From IMG/VR virus record IMGVR_UViG_3300028840_004389, positions 1 through 30,804 of that record: DNA of 30,804 nucleotides; one strand, written 5' to 3'. Below, in pieces: positions 1 through 7,306 of this stretch (position 1 is the first letter of the stretch; each line of letters opens with the position of its first letter). The translations under genes were made by a program, and so were the position numbers. The notes beneath the pieces were generated by a model. The model was not told the DNA's origin, searched no databases, and saw nothing but the letters and a program-made list of their open reading frames with translations. Source of the stretch: a virus.

Positions 1-144
1 AAGACTCGTTAAACTAAGGGATCACCTAGACTATATGAAGTTCCTAGTAAAAATCCGTAAAGCAAACGAGGAGAAGGACATAGAATGATTGTAGCTATTA
101 GTAAAGAAGAGGGCGTAGTATTGAATATTTTAAAAGATGTTTTT
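1..144. repeat. Terminal redundancy, left copy (circular join)
   Basis: These 144 bases recur base for base at the right end of the window. The open reading frame entering at base 2 is the tail of a small gene starting at 30641, so the repeat is most simply the overlap left when a circular or circularly permuted genome is assembled. It is not likely to be a biological terminal repeat, because it begins and ends inside genes. Confidence 0.9.
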
Positions 145-342
145 CCTTTAGGAACCAAAAAAATATCTGAATTATCTGAATCTCATATTACTAATACATC
201 TAAACGGCTTCATCGATTACAAGATGATGGGTATGTCTTAAAAACAGAAAATGGTTGGTTACTTACTCCTATTGGCGAACAGGCTGTTTGTTTAATTGAT
301 AAAATCCTTGAACTAGCCACAACTCAGGAGGAGACAGAATGA
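85..342 (+). CDS. Small winged-helix DNA-binding protein (MarR-like)
   Basis: 85 residues. Residues about 5-70 read as a winged helix: a helix with VVLNILKDVF, a second helix with KKISELSE, a recognition helix with NTSKRLHRLQDDGYV, then a short hairpin with TENGWLLTPIGEQA, which is the usual wing followed by a C-terminal helix. It is probably a transcriptional regulator. The ATG overlaps the TGA of the 35-residue gene upstream (ATGA), with GGACA about five bases before the start. The next gene starts in its own stop. Family-level assignment is good; the target is unknown. Confidence 0.75.
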   Translation: MIVAISKEEGVVLNILKDVFPLGTKKISELSESHITNTSKRLHRLQDDGYVLKTENGWLLTPIGEQAVCLIDKILELATTQEETE

Positions 343-566
343 TTCGGAGGTTTTGGTCTTTGCTCCAAGATGTAATTTATCACACTAGACTAGAGGCCAT
401 GATGGAAAACGAATTATTACTTGTGACACATCTTGAGGAAAAACACGGAGAAGATCAGGGTAAACTAATTGCTGAGAAAATGCAATCCATTCTTGATTGT
501 AGACAGCGACGCAAGAAAAGCGAATCCGAACTTTACCATTTAGTAAATAGGAAGACGGAAACATGA
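339..566 (+). CDS. Small hypothetical helical protein
   Basis: 75 residues with no family recognised. The sequence is amphipathic and charged, with an aromatic N-terminus (IRRFWSLLQDVIYH) followed by a long helix-forming stretch rich in Glu, Lys and Arg. The N-terminus could lie against a membrane but is not a clear transmembrane segment. A strong purine-rich site (AGGAGGAGA) stands just before the ATG, which overlaps the preceding TGA by four bases. The next gene overlaps its stop in the same way, so it is an internal member of the coupled operon. Confidence 0.6.
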   Translation: MIRRFWSLLQDVIYHTRLEAMMENELLLVTHLEEKHGEDQGKLIAEKMQSILDCRQRRKKSESELYHLVNRKTET

Positions 567-715
567 GTCTAGCTTCTGAAGAACATAGATGTTACTATTG
601 TGGAAATCACAAAAACATCATTTTGATCCCCGTCTGCAAAGAATGTTTGGATTCGTTCAACAAATATATGGATGAGGAACTAGACCAGAAACGGGATGGA
701 AACACGGACACATGA
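563..715 (+). CDS. Small zinc-ribbon protein
   Basis: 50 residues. Two CxxC knuckles (CYYC at residues 10-13 and CKEC at about 28-31) are separated by about 15 residues, the layout of a compact zinc ribbon; a charged tail follows. Such proteins often act as DNA- or protein-binding adaptors in archaeal mobile elements, but nothing here names the partner. The ATG sits in the ATGA overlap with the preceding gene, and its own TGA overlaps the ATG of the MT-A70 methyltransferase, suggesting co-expression with that enzyme. Confidence 0.7.
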   Translation: MSLASEEHRCYYCGNHKNIILIPVCKECLDSFNKYMDEELDQKRDGNTDT

Positions 716-1257
716 AAAAAACATACGATATTATTTACGCCGATCCTCCTTGGAGATATGAAGGCGGTACAATACGCCCAAGTGATAGAATAGAAAAACA
801 TTATCCTACTATGAGTCTTGAAGAAATAAAAGACATGGAGATCCCCGCATCTGATAATTGTATTCTGTTTTTATGGACTACGGCCCCCAAAATTGAGGAA
901 TCTTTGGAGGTCTTAAATGCTTGGGGATTTACTTATAGAAGTCAATTAATATGGGATAAAAAACGATTGGGTCTTGGTTGGTGGTTTAGGATTCAACATG
1001 AAATATTACTTATTGGAATAAAAGGGAATCCTAAATGCCCTCCTGAGAAGAAAAGGGTAAGATCTGTTTATAGAGAAACCCGAGGAAGACATAGTAAAAA
1101 ACCTGATTCTATTAGAAGATTAATTGATGAATGGTATCCAGGTAAAACTAAACTTGAATTATTTGCTAGAGATACCTTCAATGGGTGGGATGTTCATGGA
1201 AATGAGGCTTCTACTCAAAAACAAATGTATTTGGATGCTGAAAACTTTGTCCATTAA
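712..1257 (+). CDS. MT-A70-family adenine-N6 methyltransferase
   Basis: 181 residues, the usual size of prokaryotic and phage MT-A70 enzymes. The catalytic DPPW motif is at residues 11-14 (YADPPWRYEGG). It is followed by LFLWTTAP, the conserved strand after the first substrate helix, WGFTY, and a C-terminal EWYPGKTKLELFAR that matches the family's closing strand. It should transfer methyl from S-adenosylmethionine to the N6 of adenine, most likely in the element's own DNA. The GGACA box precedes the ATG by one base, and the start overlaps the zinc-ribbon stop. No restriction partner is adjacent. The family call is firm; the recognition sequence cannot be read. Confidence 0.92.
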   Translation: MKKTYDIIYADPPWRYEGGTIRPSDRIEKHYPTMSLEEIKDMEIPASDNCILFLWTTAPKIEESLEVLNAWGFTYRSQLIWDKKRLGLGWWFRIQHEILLIGIKGNPKCPPEKKRVRSVYRETRGRHSKKPDSIRRLIDEWYPGKTKLELFARDTFNGWDVHGNEASTQKQMYLDAENFVH

Positions 1258-1390
1258 CAGTATCAGCGAATGGAAATGCACCCACCCCAAGAGAAGATCA
1301 TCGGCATGTATAGGTGAGGATTGCACTCACTGGTTTCTTTATGATGGTGAATGCCCTTTCATCCTAAAACGTAGTAACCCAACGGATTAG
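1235..1390 (+). CDS. Small cysteine-rich hypothetical protein
   Basis: About 51 residues if the ATG inside the end of the methyltransferase gene is used; a TTG eleven bases further on is an alternative. The unique part carries four cysteines (WKCTH, SACIGEDCTHW, DGECPF), suggestive of a zinc-binding fold. The part overlapping the upstream gene is not informative. No clear ribosome site is visible for either start, so the exact N-terminus is uncertain. It ends just before the repeat-flanked TATA element, so it is the last gene of this transcription block. Confidence 0.5.
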   Translation: MLKTLSINSISEWKCTHPKRRSSACIGEDCTHWFLYDGECPFILKRSNPTD

Positions 1391-1423
1391 GTAGGTAGTA
1401 AACCTTATATATTAGGTAGGTAG
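1386..1423. repeat. 13-base direct repeat flanking a TATA-like box
   Basis: ATTAGGTAGGTAG occurs at 1386-1398 and again at 1411-1423, a spacing of 25 bases. The AT-rich element CTTATATATTA lies between and partly within the copies, about 37 bases before the ATG of the next gene. The layout suggests an operator around a promoter: a dimeric repressor bound to the two copies would cover the TATA box. The function is inferred from position only. Confidence 0.6.
1402..1413 (+). promoter_or_regulatory. Candidate archaeal TATA promoter
   Basis: ACCTTATATATT resembles an archaeal TATA box and its distance to the ATG at 1444 (about 37 bases) allows a short leader. It restarts transcription after the cysteine-rich gene. 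The flanking 13-base repeats make it likely to be regulated. Confidence 0.45.
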
Positions 1424-1443
1424 GTAATATTAATTGACTCAAA

Positions 1444-1587
1444 ATGCGTGAGGAAGAAACAATAAAAAACTTCATTGAGTGGGCAGAGGCAAACCGAGAC
1501 TTCGATAACCCCTGGTTTGAAGACCAATGCCTAGCCTTATTGGCTAGGTATATAAAAGAACAATTTGGGAGGGACTTTCACTATTGA
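1444..1587 (+). CDS. Small acidic hypothetical protein
   Basis: 47 residues, not recognised. It reads as two helices rich in Glu, Trp and Phe (NFIEWAEANRDF, CLALLARYIKEQF). It is the first gene after the repeat-flanked TATA element. The next gene begins with a TTG that overlaps its TGA (TTGA), so the two are probably translated together. Codon use and the coupled layout support a real gene despite the size. Confidence 0.55.
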   Translation: MREEETIKNFIEWAEANRDFDNPWFEDQCLALLARYIKEQFGRDFHY

Positions 1588-1856
1588 TAGGCTTCCCAAA
1601 AGGAACACCACCAGAAATCTCTGTAAAAGAGCTGGATCTGCTTTGGAAACATCCGAACTATAAGACAAACACAAGGGTAGTTCATTGGGCTGGAGCAGAC
1701 TTAGAGGAAAATGACGATTTCAAGTCACCTAGAGAAATCCTTGAGATAATCAAGGAGAAGAACAAAGAGGAATGGACGGGTGATCTGGCCTTCTGGGCTA
1801 GAGGAAATCGCTTCGTAATCGCCCACGTTCTTCTAACAGACCCGGAGAACAACTAA
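1584..1856 (+). CDS. Hypothetical protein
   Basis: 90 residues beginning with TTG in a four-base overlap with the previous stop; GGGAGGGA lies eight or so bases upstream and supports this start. No family is recognised. The protein is soluble and mixed alpha/beta, with aromatic blocks (LDLLWKHPNY, RVVHWAGAD, DLAFWARGNRFVIAHVLL). The last of these looks like a buried strand-helix. The following zinc-ribbon gene starts one base after its stop codon. Confidence 0.6.
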   Translation: MIGFPKGTPPEISVKELDLLWKHPNYKTNTRVVHWAGADLEENDDFKSPREILEIIKEKNKEEWTGDLAFWARGNRFVIAHVLLTDPENN

Positions 1857-1857
1857 A

Positions 1858-1992
1858 ATGAAATTGAAATGTAATCACTGTGGCTATACCTGGGACTATG
1901 GCGGCAGCCAAAAATTCTACGCTACCTGTCCTCAGTGTAGGTACAAGGTGCCCGTCCGTGAAGTTGATGATCAAGAGGAGATAGAAAAATGA
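1858..1992 (+). CDS. Small zinc-ribbon protein
   Basis: 44 residues. CNHCGYTW near the N-terminus and CPQCRYKVPV about 15 residues later form a classic four-cysteine zinc ribbon, like those of transcription-factor and rubredoxin-like knuckles. It has an acidic C-terminal tail. It lies directly beside a second zinc-ribbon gene with a similar end (DQEEIEK against DQEEVKK), so the pair may be an ancient duplication. The start overlaps nothing but follows the previous stop immediately. Confidence 0.7.
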   Translation: MKLKCNHCGYTWDYGGSQKFYATCPQCRYKVPVREVDDQEEIEK

Positions 1993-2180
1993 CTGTAGAA
2001 GAAAAAGAGATGATTAGTTGTCCTGCATGTGGACATACAGACTATGAGGAAAAATTCAAGGTATCAGAGAAAATGGCGAACTTTACAAACACATATCCTG
2101 GGGAGCTTGTCTGTCCTATCTGTAGAAGAAAATTAAGAAGTATCCGTGAATTGGGCGATCAAGAGGAAGTGAAAAAATGA
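1989..2180 (+). CDS. Small zinc-ribbon protein
   Basis: 63 residues with CPACGH at residues 10-15 and CPICRRK about 28 residues later: a four-cysteine ribbon with a longer loop than its neighbour's. The spacing is typical of small archaeal zinc proteins. The ATG overlaps the previous TGA (ATGA), with GAGGAGATAG upstream as ribosome site. Its own stop overlaps the start of the 263-residue gene. No specific role can be assigned. Confidence 0.7.
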   Translation: MTVEEKEMISCPACGHTDYEEKFKVSEKMANFTNTYPGELVCPICRRKLRSIRELGDQEEVKK

Positions 2181-2968
2181 CACACTATCATAACGTATTC
2201 TTAGTAAGGGCCTCAAACAAGATTAGTGCTTTAAAGCTAACTCAGATGTTTTTAGCTCCATTCGATGAGAACTTGGAGGTAAAGCCTTATCGAGAATATC
2301 TTAATGAAAATGATATAAAACACATGGCTGAATACTACAAAGTTGACCCAACAGATCTAGACAGCCTTCTTTTAAAGCTAAAAGATTGGGATGGAGACTC
2401 AGGAGGAATACAAGAGGGGCGGCTATTCTATGTTAGAACACAGAACCCCGAGGGACAATGGGACTATTATCAGTTTGGGGGCCGCTGGATGTGGTCAAAC
2501 CTGATAAAAGACAATATGGATAAAATAGTAAAACCTGGTACAAACCATTATTGGAACCGATTTCATGATAACGAAGTCAAAGGGAAAACATGGACCATAA
2601 CTTATCCCGATGGGACAGTCCACCTTTTAGAATATGGACAAGACTTTGAAATAAGAAAATGGGTATCTAACCATCCCGAACTTAGTGAGGTAGTTGATGC
2701 AACCGAGATAGACTTCACTCCCATAATAGAAAAATTAAAACAATCATATAGAAAATCAGTCAAGTTCTGGGGTGAACAAAAGGATAACGAAGAAACAAGC
2801 GAAGACATAAAAAACTTGTACAAAAAAAAGATTGATCAAGGATTAACAAAGTGGACTGCAGACTGTCACTTTTGGAATATTACCGATAATAGCTATAACT
2901 ATGATGTGGGAGAAATAAAAACCGAGCCTAAAAGATGGTATCTAGTAAACGTTGACTTGCATTCATAA
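2177..2968 (+). CDS. Phage/plasmid-type hypothetical protein with YQFGGRW motif
   Basis: 263 residues. The central DYYQFGGRWMW (about residues 97-107) resembles a motif seen in uncharacterised phage and plasmid proteins. The C-terminus is rich in aromatics and acids (DCHFWNITDN, RWYLVNVDLHS). No transmembrane segment or known catalytic motif is visible. The N-terminal HNVFLVRASNKISALKLTQMF looks like a ferredoxin-like strand-helix start. It closes the coupled operon; the gene beyond is convergent, with 33 bases between them. Confidence 0.6.
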   Translation: MTHYHNVFLVRASNKISALKLTQMFLAPFDENLEVKPYREYLNENDIKHMAEYYKVDPTDLDSLLLKLKDWDGDSGGIQEGRLFYVRTQNPEGQWDYYQFGGRWMWSNLIKDNMDKIVKPGTNHYWNRFHDNEVKGKTWTITYPDGTVHLLEYGQDFEIRKWVSNHPELSEVVDATEIDFTPIIEKLKQSYRKSVKFWGEQKDNEETSEDIKNLYKKKIDQGLTKWTADCHFWNITDNSYNYDVGEIKTEPKRWYLVNVDLHS

Positions 2969-3001
2969 CACGCCGTCCATTTTTGGTACAGGCTGACGGA
3001 A

Positions 3002-4210
3002 TTATAGGTGTTGGGTATATATTTTTTCCAAGTGACTTGCACAGTTTTTCCATGAGTGTCTTTGCGCTTTTTTTAATGCGTTTTCCCCCATCGTTTCACA
3101 TAGTTCAGGGTTGTTTATTGCATAGACTATTTTTTCAGATAGTTCTCTTGGTTCAAATGAGGGGTTAATAAAAAAACAGCAGTCAGCCCCAATTTTCAGG
3201 TTTTCTGGTAAGGATGTTGTAATTATCGGTCTACCTGCTGCCATATAATCCATAAGGCGTTGAAGAGATCTGGCCCTATTGAATATGGTATCACCGAGGG
3301 GTAATAGGAAGAAGTTAGAAGAGGATAAATATTTGCCGAATAAACGAGAAGGCTGATACCCAACGTAGATGATGTTTTTATTTATTTTTAATAGTCTGGC
3401 TTCAGCGATCCATCTTTCACGCCCACCTTCTCCCATCAACATTAACTTTGCTTCCGGTTTTGATTCCAACACATGTTTATGAGCTAATAGTATTGGGTTT
3501 ATTTCGTTGAAGGTCTTTGTGCCAAACGATGTTTTTTTAATGTTGCTTGTGTAGATAAATGCGTCTTTTGGGAGGTTTAGATCTTCTCGGGCTTTATTCA
3601 TGTCAAAGTTATGTATATCTTCAGTGTTCGCCCCGTTTGGTATTATATGTATTTTTTTATCACATATACCAGTCATTAATGCTCTTTGTCCTATGGTGTT
3701 ATTTGTGATAGTACAGGCATCTGCACATAAAGGGACTTTTTCCTCTAAAAAAGTAAGCATTGGTATAGCTATTTTGTATGCCCCTGAAAAAAACAGGTCT
3801 AAGCTACCGCCTTTTCCCCACCAATCATCCCAGTCAACAAAAACCTTTTTTCCAGTGAGTTTAAAGAAAAACGTAGGAACCGCGTTCTGGGGGAATAGTG
3901 CATCGAAAGTATGTAAAACATCTATATCTGAGTTTAATATATAAAAAAGATTTAATCCTATATGCAGTAATAGTGTTATAGCCTGGGATAATACGTTATA
4001 AAATAGATTTTTTCGAGAGGTAACTAAAGAAGGTAGTAATAAGATGTTCACGTTATCGGCTCTCTTTTTTACCATTTTTATAGATGGGGTTCTATTATGG
4101 CATATAACCATAGTTTCGTGACCAAACTCGGATAAATATCTTGCCAGGAAAAACGCCCTCCAGTAACCTGCTTTTCTCTCAATGGCTGATGTTAAAAAAA
4201 TAATTTTCAT
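3002..4210 (-). CDS. Family GT4-like glycosyltransferase
   Basis: 402 residues, a full-length GT-B enzyme. The N-terminal domain begins KIIFLTSAIERKAGYWRAFF with the donor/acceptor-side Rossmann fold (LARYLSEFGHETMVICHN) and includes DVLHTFDA and VDWDDWWG. The C-terminal domain carries KLMLMGEGG, IIYVGYQP, and RLMDYMAAGRPIITT, the nucleotide-sugar site. The usual E-x7-E is not intact (D and R stand near the first position). It probably decorates a virion or cell-surface glycan. The gene is visibly more AT-rich than the neighbouring spike gene, which suggests separate acquisition. A TATA box lies about 27 bases before the ATG. Confidence 0.85.
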   Translation of the reverse strand: MKIIFLTSAIERKAGYWRAFFLARYLSEFGHETMVICHNRTPSIKMVKKRADNVNILLLPSLVTSRKNLFYNVLSQAITLLLHIGLNLFYILNSDIDVLHTFDALFPQNAVPTFFFKLTGKKVFVDWDDWWGKGGSLDLFFSGAYKIAIPMLTFLEEKVPLCADACTITNNTIGQRALMTGICDKKIHIIPNGANTEDIHNFDMNKAREDLNLPKDAFIYTSNIKKTSFGTKTFNEINPILLAHKHVLESKPEAKLMLMGEGGRERWIAEARLLKINKNIIYVGYQPSRLFGKYLSSSNFFLLPLGDTIFNRARSLQRLMDYMAAGRPIITTSLPENLKIGADCCFFINPSFEPRELSEKIVYAINNPELCETMGENALKKAQRHSWKNCASHLEKIYTQHL

Positions 4211-4224
4211 TTTAATATCCTATT

Positions 4225-4245
4225 TCATATATTTTTATATAAAAC
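4225..4245 (-). promoter_or_regulatory. Archaeal TATA promoter for the glycosyltransferase
   Basis: Read on the minus strand, TTTTATATAAAAAT is centred about 27 bases before the ATG at 4210, the spacing of a leaderless archaeal transcript. This gives the glycosyltransferase its own promoter, independent of the spike gene upstream. Confidence 0.6.
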
Positions 4246-4279
4246 TTATGGAACAAATTGTAAGTCACCCTTGATTTGA

Positions 4280-6595
4280 TTACACATACTCCACTTCTAT
4301 TGAGGTTATCAAAACATTAGTTGCTATCGATGGTCCGGATGCTGCTTCGTGTAGAACCTTTATTTCCATCCAGTCGTCGCCGTTGAGGTCGTCTATGTCT
4401 GCGTCGTCTGATGCTGTTGCTACCCAGTATATTCTGTCGTTGACTGCGAAGTTTGTAGTGGTGCTGTTGAGGGTCGCTATTGCGATGGTTTCTGTGGTGT
4501 AGACTTCGTTATCTGTGCCTCCATAGCCTTCTATCTCTATCGTCATCTGTTCTGTGTCTGAGCCGAGGGAGATGCCGTATATTTTTAGTTGTATGACATA
4601 GTCGGCGTCATTGGGGATTTTGCATGAGCCTAGTACGTAGTCTGTTGCGTCGTTAACTAATCCTCCAAACGGTGCTGCGGTTTGCCACTCTGTCGCTGAT
4701 ACGAGGCTTAGTGCCTTGGTGTCGAACAGGGTGTTTGTGCCGTCATCGGTTACGGCTACTGTGCCAGTCAAGTCGTTTCCGTGGAACTGGTTTTCTGTTC
4801 CCGACTGTATTCTTATATGTGAAAGCGCGTCGGTTATCGCGTTGTCTCTAAAAATATTATAGTTTCCTCCCTGAACGTGGATTCCTCCTTCAACGAAGGC
4901 TGAATATGTTATGTTGTAGATTTCGTTTGCCTGTATCGTGTTATAGTCTCCGTCTACGCGGATTCCCGCCCTCATTACTGCGTATTGATCAGAAATGTAG
5001 TTGCTAGTTATAAGGTTGTAGTCCCCCGTTACTTGTATTCCCCGTGGTTGATGAACCGAGGCGTCGTCCCCACCATCATATATCTGGTTTCCATCTACTA
5101 GGTTATAATTTCCTACAACCCTTATGCCCCTTGACTGCCCAGAGATATAATCATAGTTTTTACAGTAAATATGGTTATCGTTAACAATATAGTGATTACT
5201 ATTTACTTCAATGCCTGTCATTACACCAGTTATCGTGTTATCGGTAATCCTACCTTCGTTTGAATATGTGTCAGTATAAACCCCGACATTGCTGTTGTTC
5301 ACATAGTTGCTCTCAACTACGGCTCGATACGAGAATTGAAGGAGTATCCCTTGAGTGACAGTGTCTCGGGTTTCACATCCCTTCACATAGCAATCAACTG
5401 AACGTTGCCCACTCGTACCCGTTATCTCGAACCCCGTGCTGCCGCCGAAAAGCCACGAATTATTATTCTTGTCGGCTATGCTATCGATGAATCCACAGTT
5501 CTGGGCTTGGTAGACGCTATAACACGTATCCGCATCGGTTCCATAACAGTTCACAGCCCGAGCATACGTTGTGTCCCCAGTGGCCTGTGCGCTAAATATA
5601 ACAAAGTTGTTGCCGAACCCCTCCCCGTGACAGTCTTTAACAAGGATATTCCAGCTCTGGCGTCCTGCCGCCGAATTTCCCTCGACGAGTATGCCGTTCC
5701 TCAGACAGTTCTTCACGTAGACTCTTTCAATGAGTACGTTGTTTACACCGGCAAGCTCTATCCCGTTAGGGTGCCTATTGGCGACATCCCCGTTTCCTCC
5801 CAGGTAGTTGCCGTCTATCATGAGGTCTCTGATCGTTATGTTCTCGTTGTGCCCTAAGTCGTGGTTCACGTTCTCTATGAGACCGTTACGATCAGGTATG
5901 TCCGTGGGCGCGACAAGGACCGTGTTGTTCATACCCTCTCCGACTAGGTAATCGTTATCCCCGAGGGTCGTGATCTGGTCCCGGCAATAATAGACGCCTT
6001 GAGAAAGGTGAACCACGCCAGTCACGTTCCCCAACGCCCATTTAACCAAGTTTGTTGTCGGCGTGGACTCGGATATGACGCCCACGCCTAGTATGTTGGC
6101 GTAATATGTCCCTGCGTCTATCCAGAGGTACGCGCTGAAGGTCTCGTTATCGTTTGTGCCGCCTCCCGAGGGCCATGTGTTCCGGGCTACCCCGCCTAAC
6201 GTGATTAAGTCAGTGGCTGTGATGTTATCAAAGGTAACATCATCGGTAGTTTCGAGGTCTTGGTTCATCGCGTAGAGTTCGTTGTTTCCATGCCCTGTGT
6301 TAACGGTCAAGAATGTAACCGCGTCGGTATTCTCTACATCTTGATTCATGGCATATAGCTCATTGTCTCCCTGCCCTGTGTTGAGTGTAATGCCTGTGAA
6401 GGCTCGGGTGTTCGATATTACCTGGTTAGTACCTATCCAGTACCCGTAATGCGTGGCATTCCACGATGGCATAACGCCGCCCGCGTTCTGCCGGAGCGTG
6501 TTCTGCGGGATAGCCGCCCATCCTATAGCGGTTCCTGCCAAGAGGAGGAATATAAAAGCGAACCAGACAACCCGATTATTTTGTCGTGAGGGCAT
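4280..6595 (-). CDS. Membrane-anchored right-handed beta-helix spike/adhesin
   Basis: 771 residues. Residues about 8-30 are a single hydrophobic signal-anchor (VVWFAFIFLLLAGTAIGWAA). Next comes a twice-repeated unit of about 29 residues with NELYAMNQD and TDxVTF, like the shaft repeats of phage tail fibres. Residues about 150-620 are a right-handed beta-helix of the NosD/pectate-lyase kind, with many N-x-I and G-N-x-N turns (ENITIRDLMIDGN, DYNTIQANEIY, NYNIFRDNAI). The last 130 residues look like a separate beta-sandwich. It is likely the receptor-binding or glycan-degrading spike. No catalytic residue can be pinned down. The start follows a palindromic TATA box shared with the divergent gene. 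Confidence 0.85.
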   Translation of the reverse strand: MPSRQNNRVVWFAFIFLLLAGTAIGWAAIPQNTLRQNAGGVMPSWNATHYGYWIGTNQVISNTRAFTGITLNTGQGDNELYAMNQDVENTDAVTFLTVNTGHGNNELYAMNQDLETTDDVTFDNITATDLITLGGVARNTWPSGGGTNDNETFSAYLWIDAGTYYANILGVGVISESTPTTNLVKWALGNVTGVVHLSQGVYYCRDQITTLGDNDYLVGEGMNNTVLVAPTDIPDRNGLIENVNHDLGHNENITIRDLMIDGNYLGGNGDVANRHPNGIELAGVNNVLIERVYVKNCLRNGILVEGNSAAGRQSWNILVKDCHGEGFGNNFVIFSAQATGDTTYARAVNCYGTDADTCYSVYQAQNCGFIDSIADKNNNSWLFGGSTGFEITGTSGQRSVDCYVKGCETRDTVTQGILLQFSYRAVVESNYVNNSNVGVYTDTYSNEGRITDNTITGVMTGIEVNSNHYIVNDNHIYCKNYDYISGQSRGIRVVGNYNLVDGNQIYDGGDDASVHQPRGIQVTGDYNLITSNYISDQYAVMRAGIRVDGDYNTIQANEIYNITYSAFVEGGIHVQGGNYNIFRDNAITDALSHIRIQSGTENQFHGNDLTGTVAVTDDGTNTLFDTKALSLVSATEWQTAAPFGGLVNDATDYVLGSCKIPNDADYVIQLKIYGISLGSDTEQMTIEIEGYGGTDNEVYTTETIAIATLNSTTTNFAVNDRIYWVATASDDADIDDLNGDDWMEIKVLHEAASGPSIATNVLITSIEVEYV

Positions 6596-6627
6596 ACCTG
6601 CTCAAGTATAGATATATAAATCTGATA

Positions 6628-6643
6628 GTATAAATATTTATAC
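6628..6643. promoter_or_regulatory. Palindromic bidirectional TATA box
   Basis: GTATAAATATTTATAC is a perfect 16-base palindrome. Its centre is about 38 bases from the plus-strand ATG at 6674 and about 40 bases from the minus-strand ATG at 6595. The TATA box reads identically in both directions, so it can serve the spike gene and the structural operon together. The flanking GATA and CCTTTAAA recur at 8671-8698. Confidence 0.75.
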
Positions 6644-6673
6644 CTTTAAAGCATAAAAGATAGTGAGCCACGG

Positions 6674-7306
6674 ATGAAGGCCGTTAAACTTGCTTTACTC
6701 ATGATTATAGCCTTCTTCATCTGCATACCACCCGTCTATAGCATTGACTTCTCGGCAGGAGTAATCTTTCAAGGCGGGGGCGGTAACGTAACCTTCGCCC
6801 AAGATTTCTCAGCGACTCGGGTGGTGCTAGGGCCTAACCGTTTCTACGTTTTAGTGTGGGGCGGCCATAACCGTGGAACCCTTGGGTTTGACGTAGACGC
6901 TGGATCTAATATGACGGTTACAGGCGTCACGGAAAGAGCCATAACCTATACCATCGACCCCGGCGGCGGAGCTCCGCTTCACTCTCAAGTATATTGGGAT
7001 GCCTATAGCAGTCCTACTCGGGTGACGGGAGCAGATAATATGAATTATGATGAGACAACCGGAGTCACTACCATTACCTCAACGGGGGTCGCCGCCGTTA
7101 CCCTGTTCTACGCGGATATAAGCCATGATATGAGAACAGCAGGGAAAAGCATGACGAACCTATTTACATTATTCGCGGTTATGTGTGTCTTCGCGGTCCT
7201 TGATGAAGCCCGAGGCGGTTTTGAAAACGGTAAACTAACAGCTTATCTAATAGGTCTAGCCGTGGTTATGGCTATTGCCGCCGTCATATCTGGGTGGGGA
7301 TACTAG
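6674..7306 (+). CDS. Secreted/membrane beta-rich structural protein, paralog 1
   Basis: 210 residues. It has an N-terminal signal peptide (about 1-23, KLALLMIIAFFICIPPVYS) and a beta-rich ectodomain of about 130 residues with SAGVIFQGGGGNVTFAQDF, VLGPNRF, VWGG and GAPLHSQVYWDAYSSP. Two C-terminal transmembrane segments follow (about 155-175 and 190-208). The ectodomain matches the next gene along its whole length, so the two arose by tandem duplication. It is probably a virion envelope protein. It is the first gene after the palindromic promoter and has a short leader with GTGAG before the ATG. Confidence 0.75.
   Translation: MKAVKLALLMIIAFFICIPPVYSIDFSAGVIFQGGGGNVTFAQDFSATRVVLGPNRFYVLVWGGHNRGTLGFDVDAGSNMTVTGVTERAITYTIDPGGGAPLHSQVYWDAYSSPTRVTGADNMNYDETTGVTTITSTGVAAVTLFYADISHDMRTAGKSMTNLFTLFAVMCVFAVLDEARGGFENGKLTAYLIGLAVVMAIAAVISGWGY

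Noticed and set aside
1124-1234. Front part of the frame overlapping the MT-A70 gene
   Set aside because: It is a second-frame shadow of the methyltransferase; only the part from 1235 onward, which runs past the methyltransferase stop and has four cysteines, was kept.
2969-3001. CCGTC/GACGG inverted repeat between convergent genes as a terminator
   Set aside because: A stem of five pairs with a loop of over 20 bases and no T-tract following the stem is too weak to support.
5405-5857. 150-residue plus-strand frame inside the spike gene
   Set aside because: It is a shadow of the beta-helix repeats on the other strand and has no ribosome site, promoter or domain pattern.
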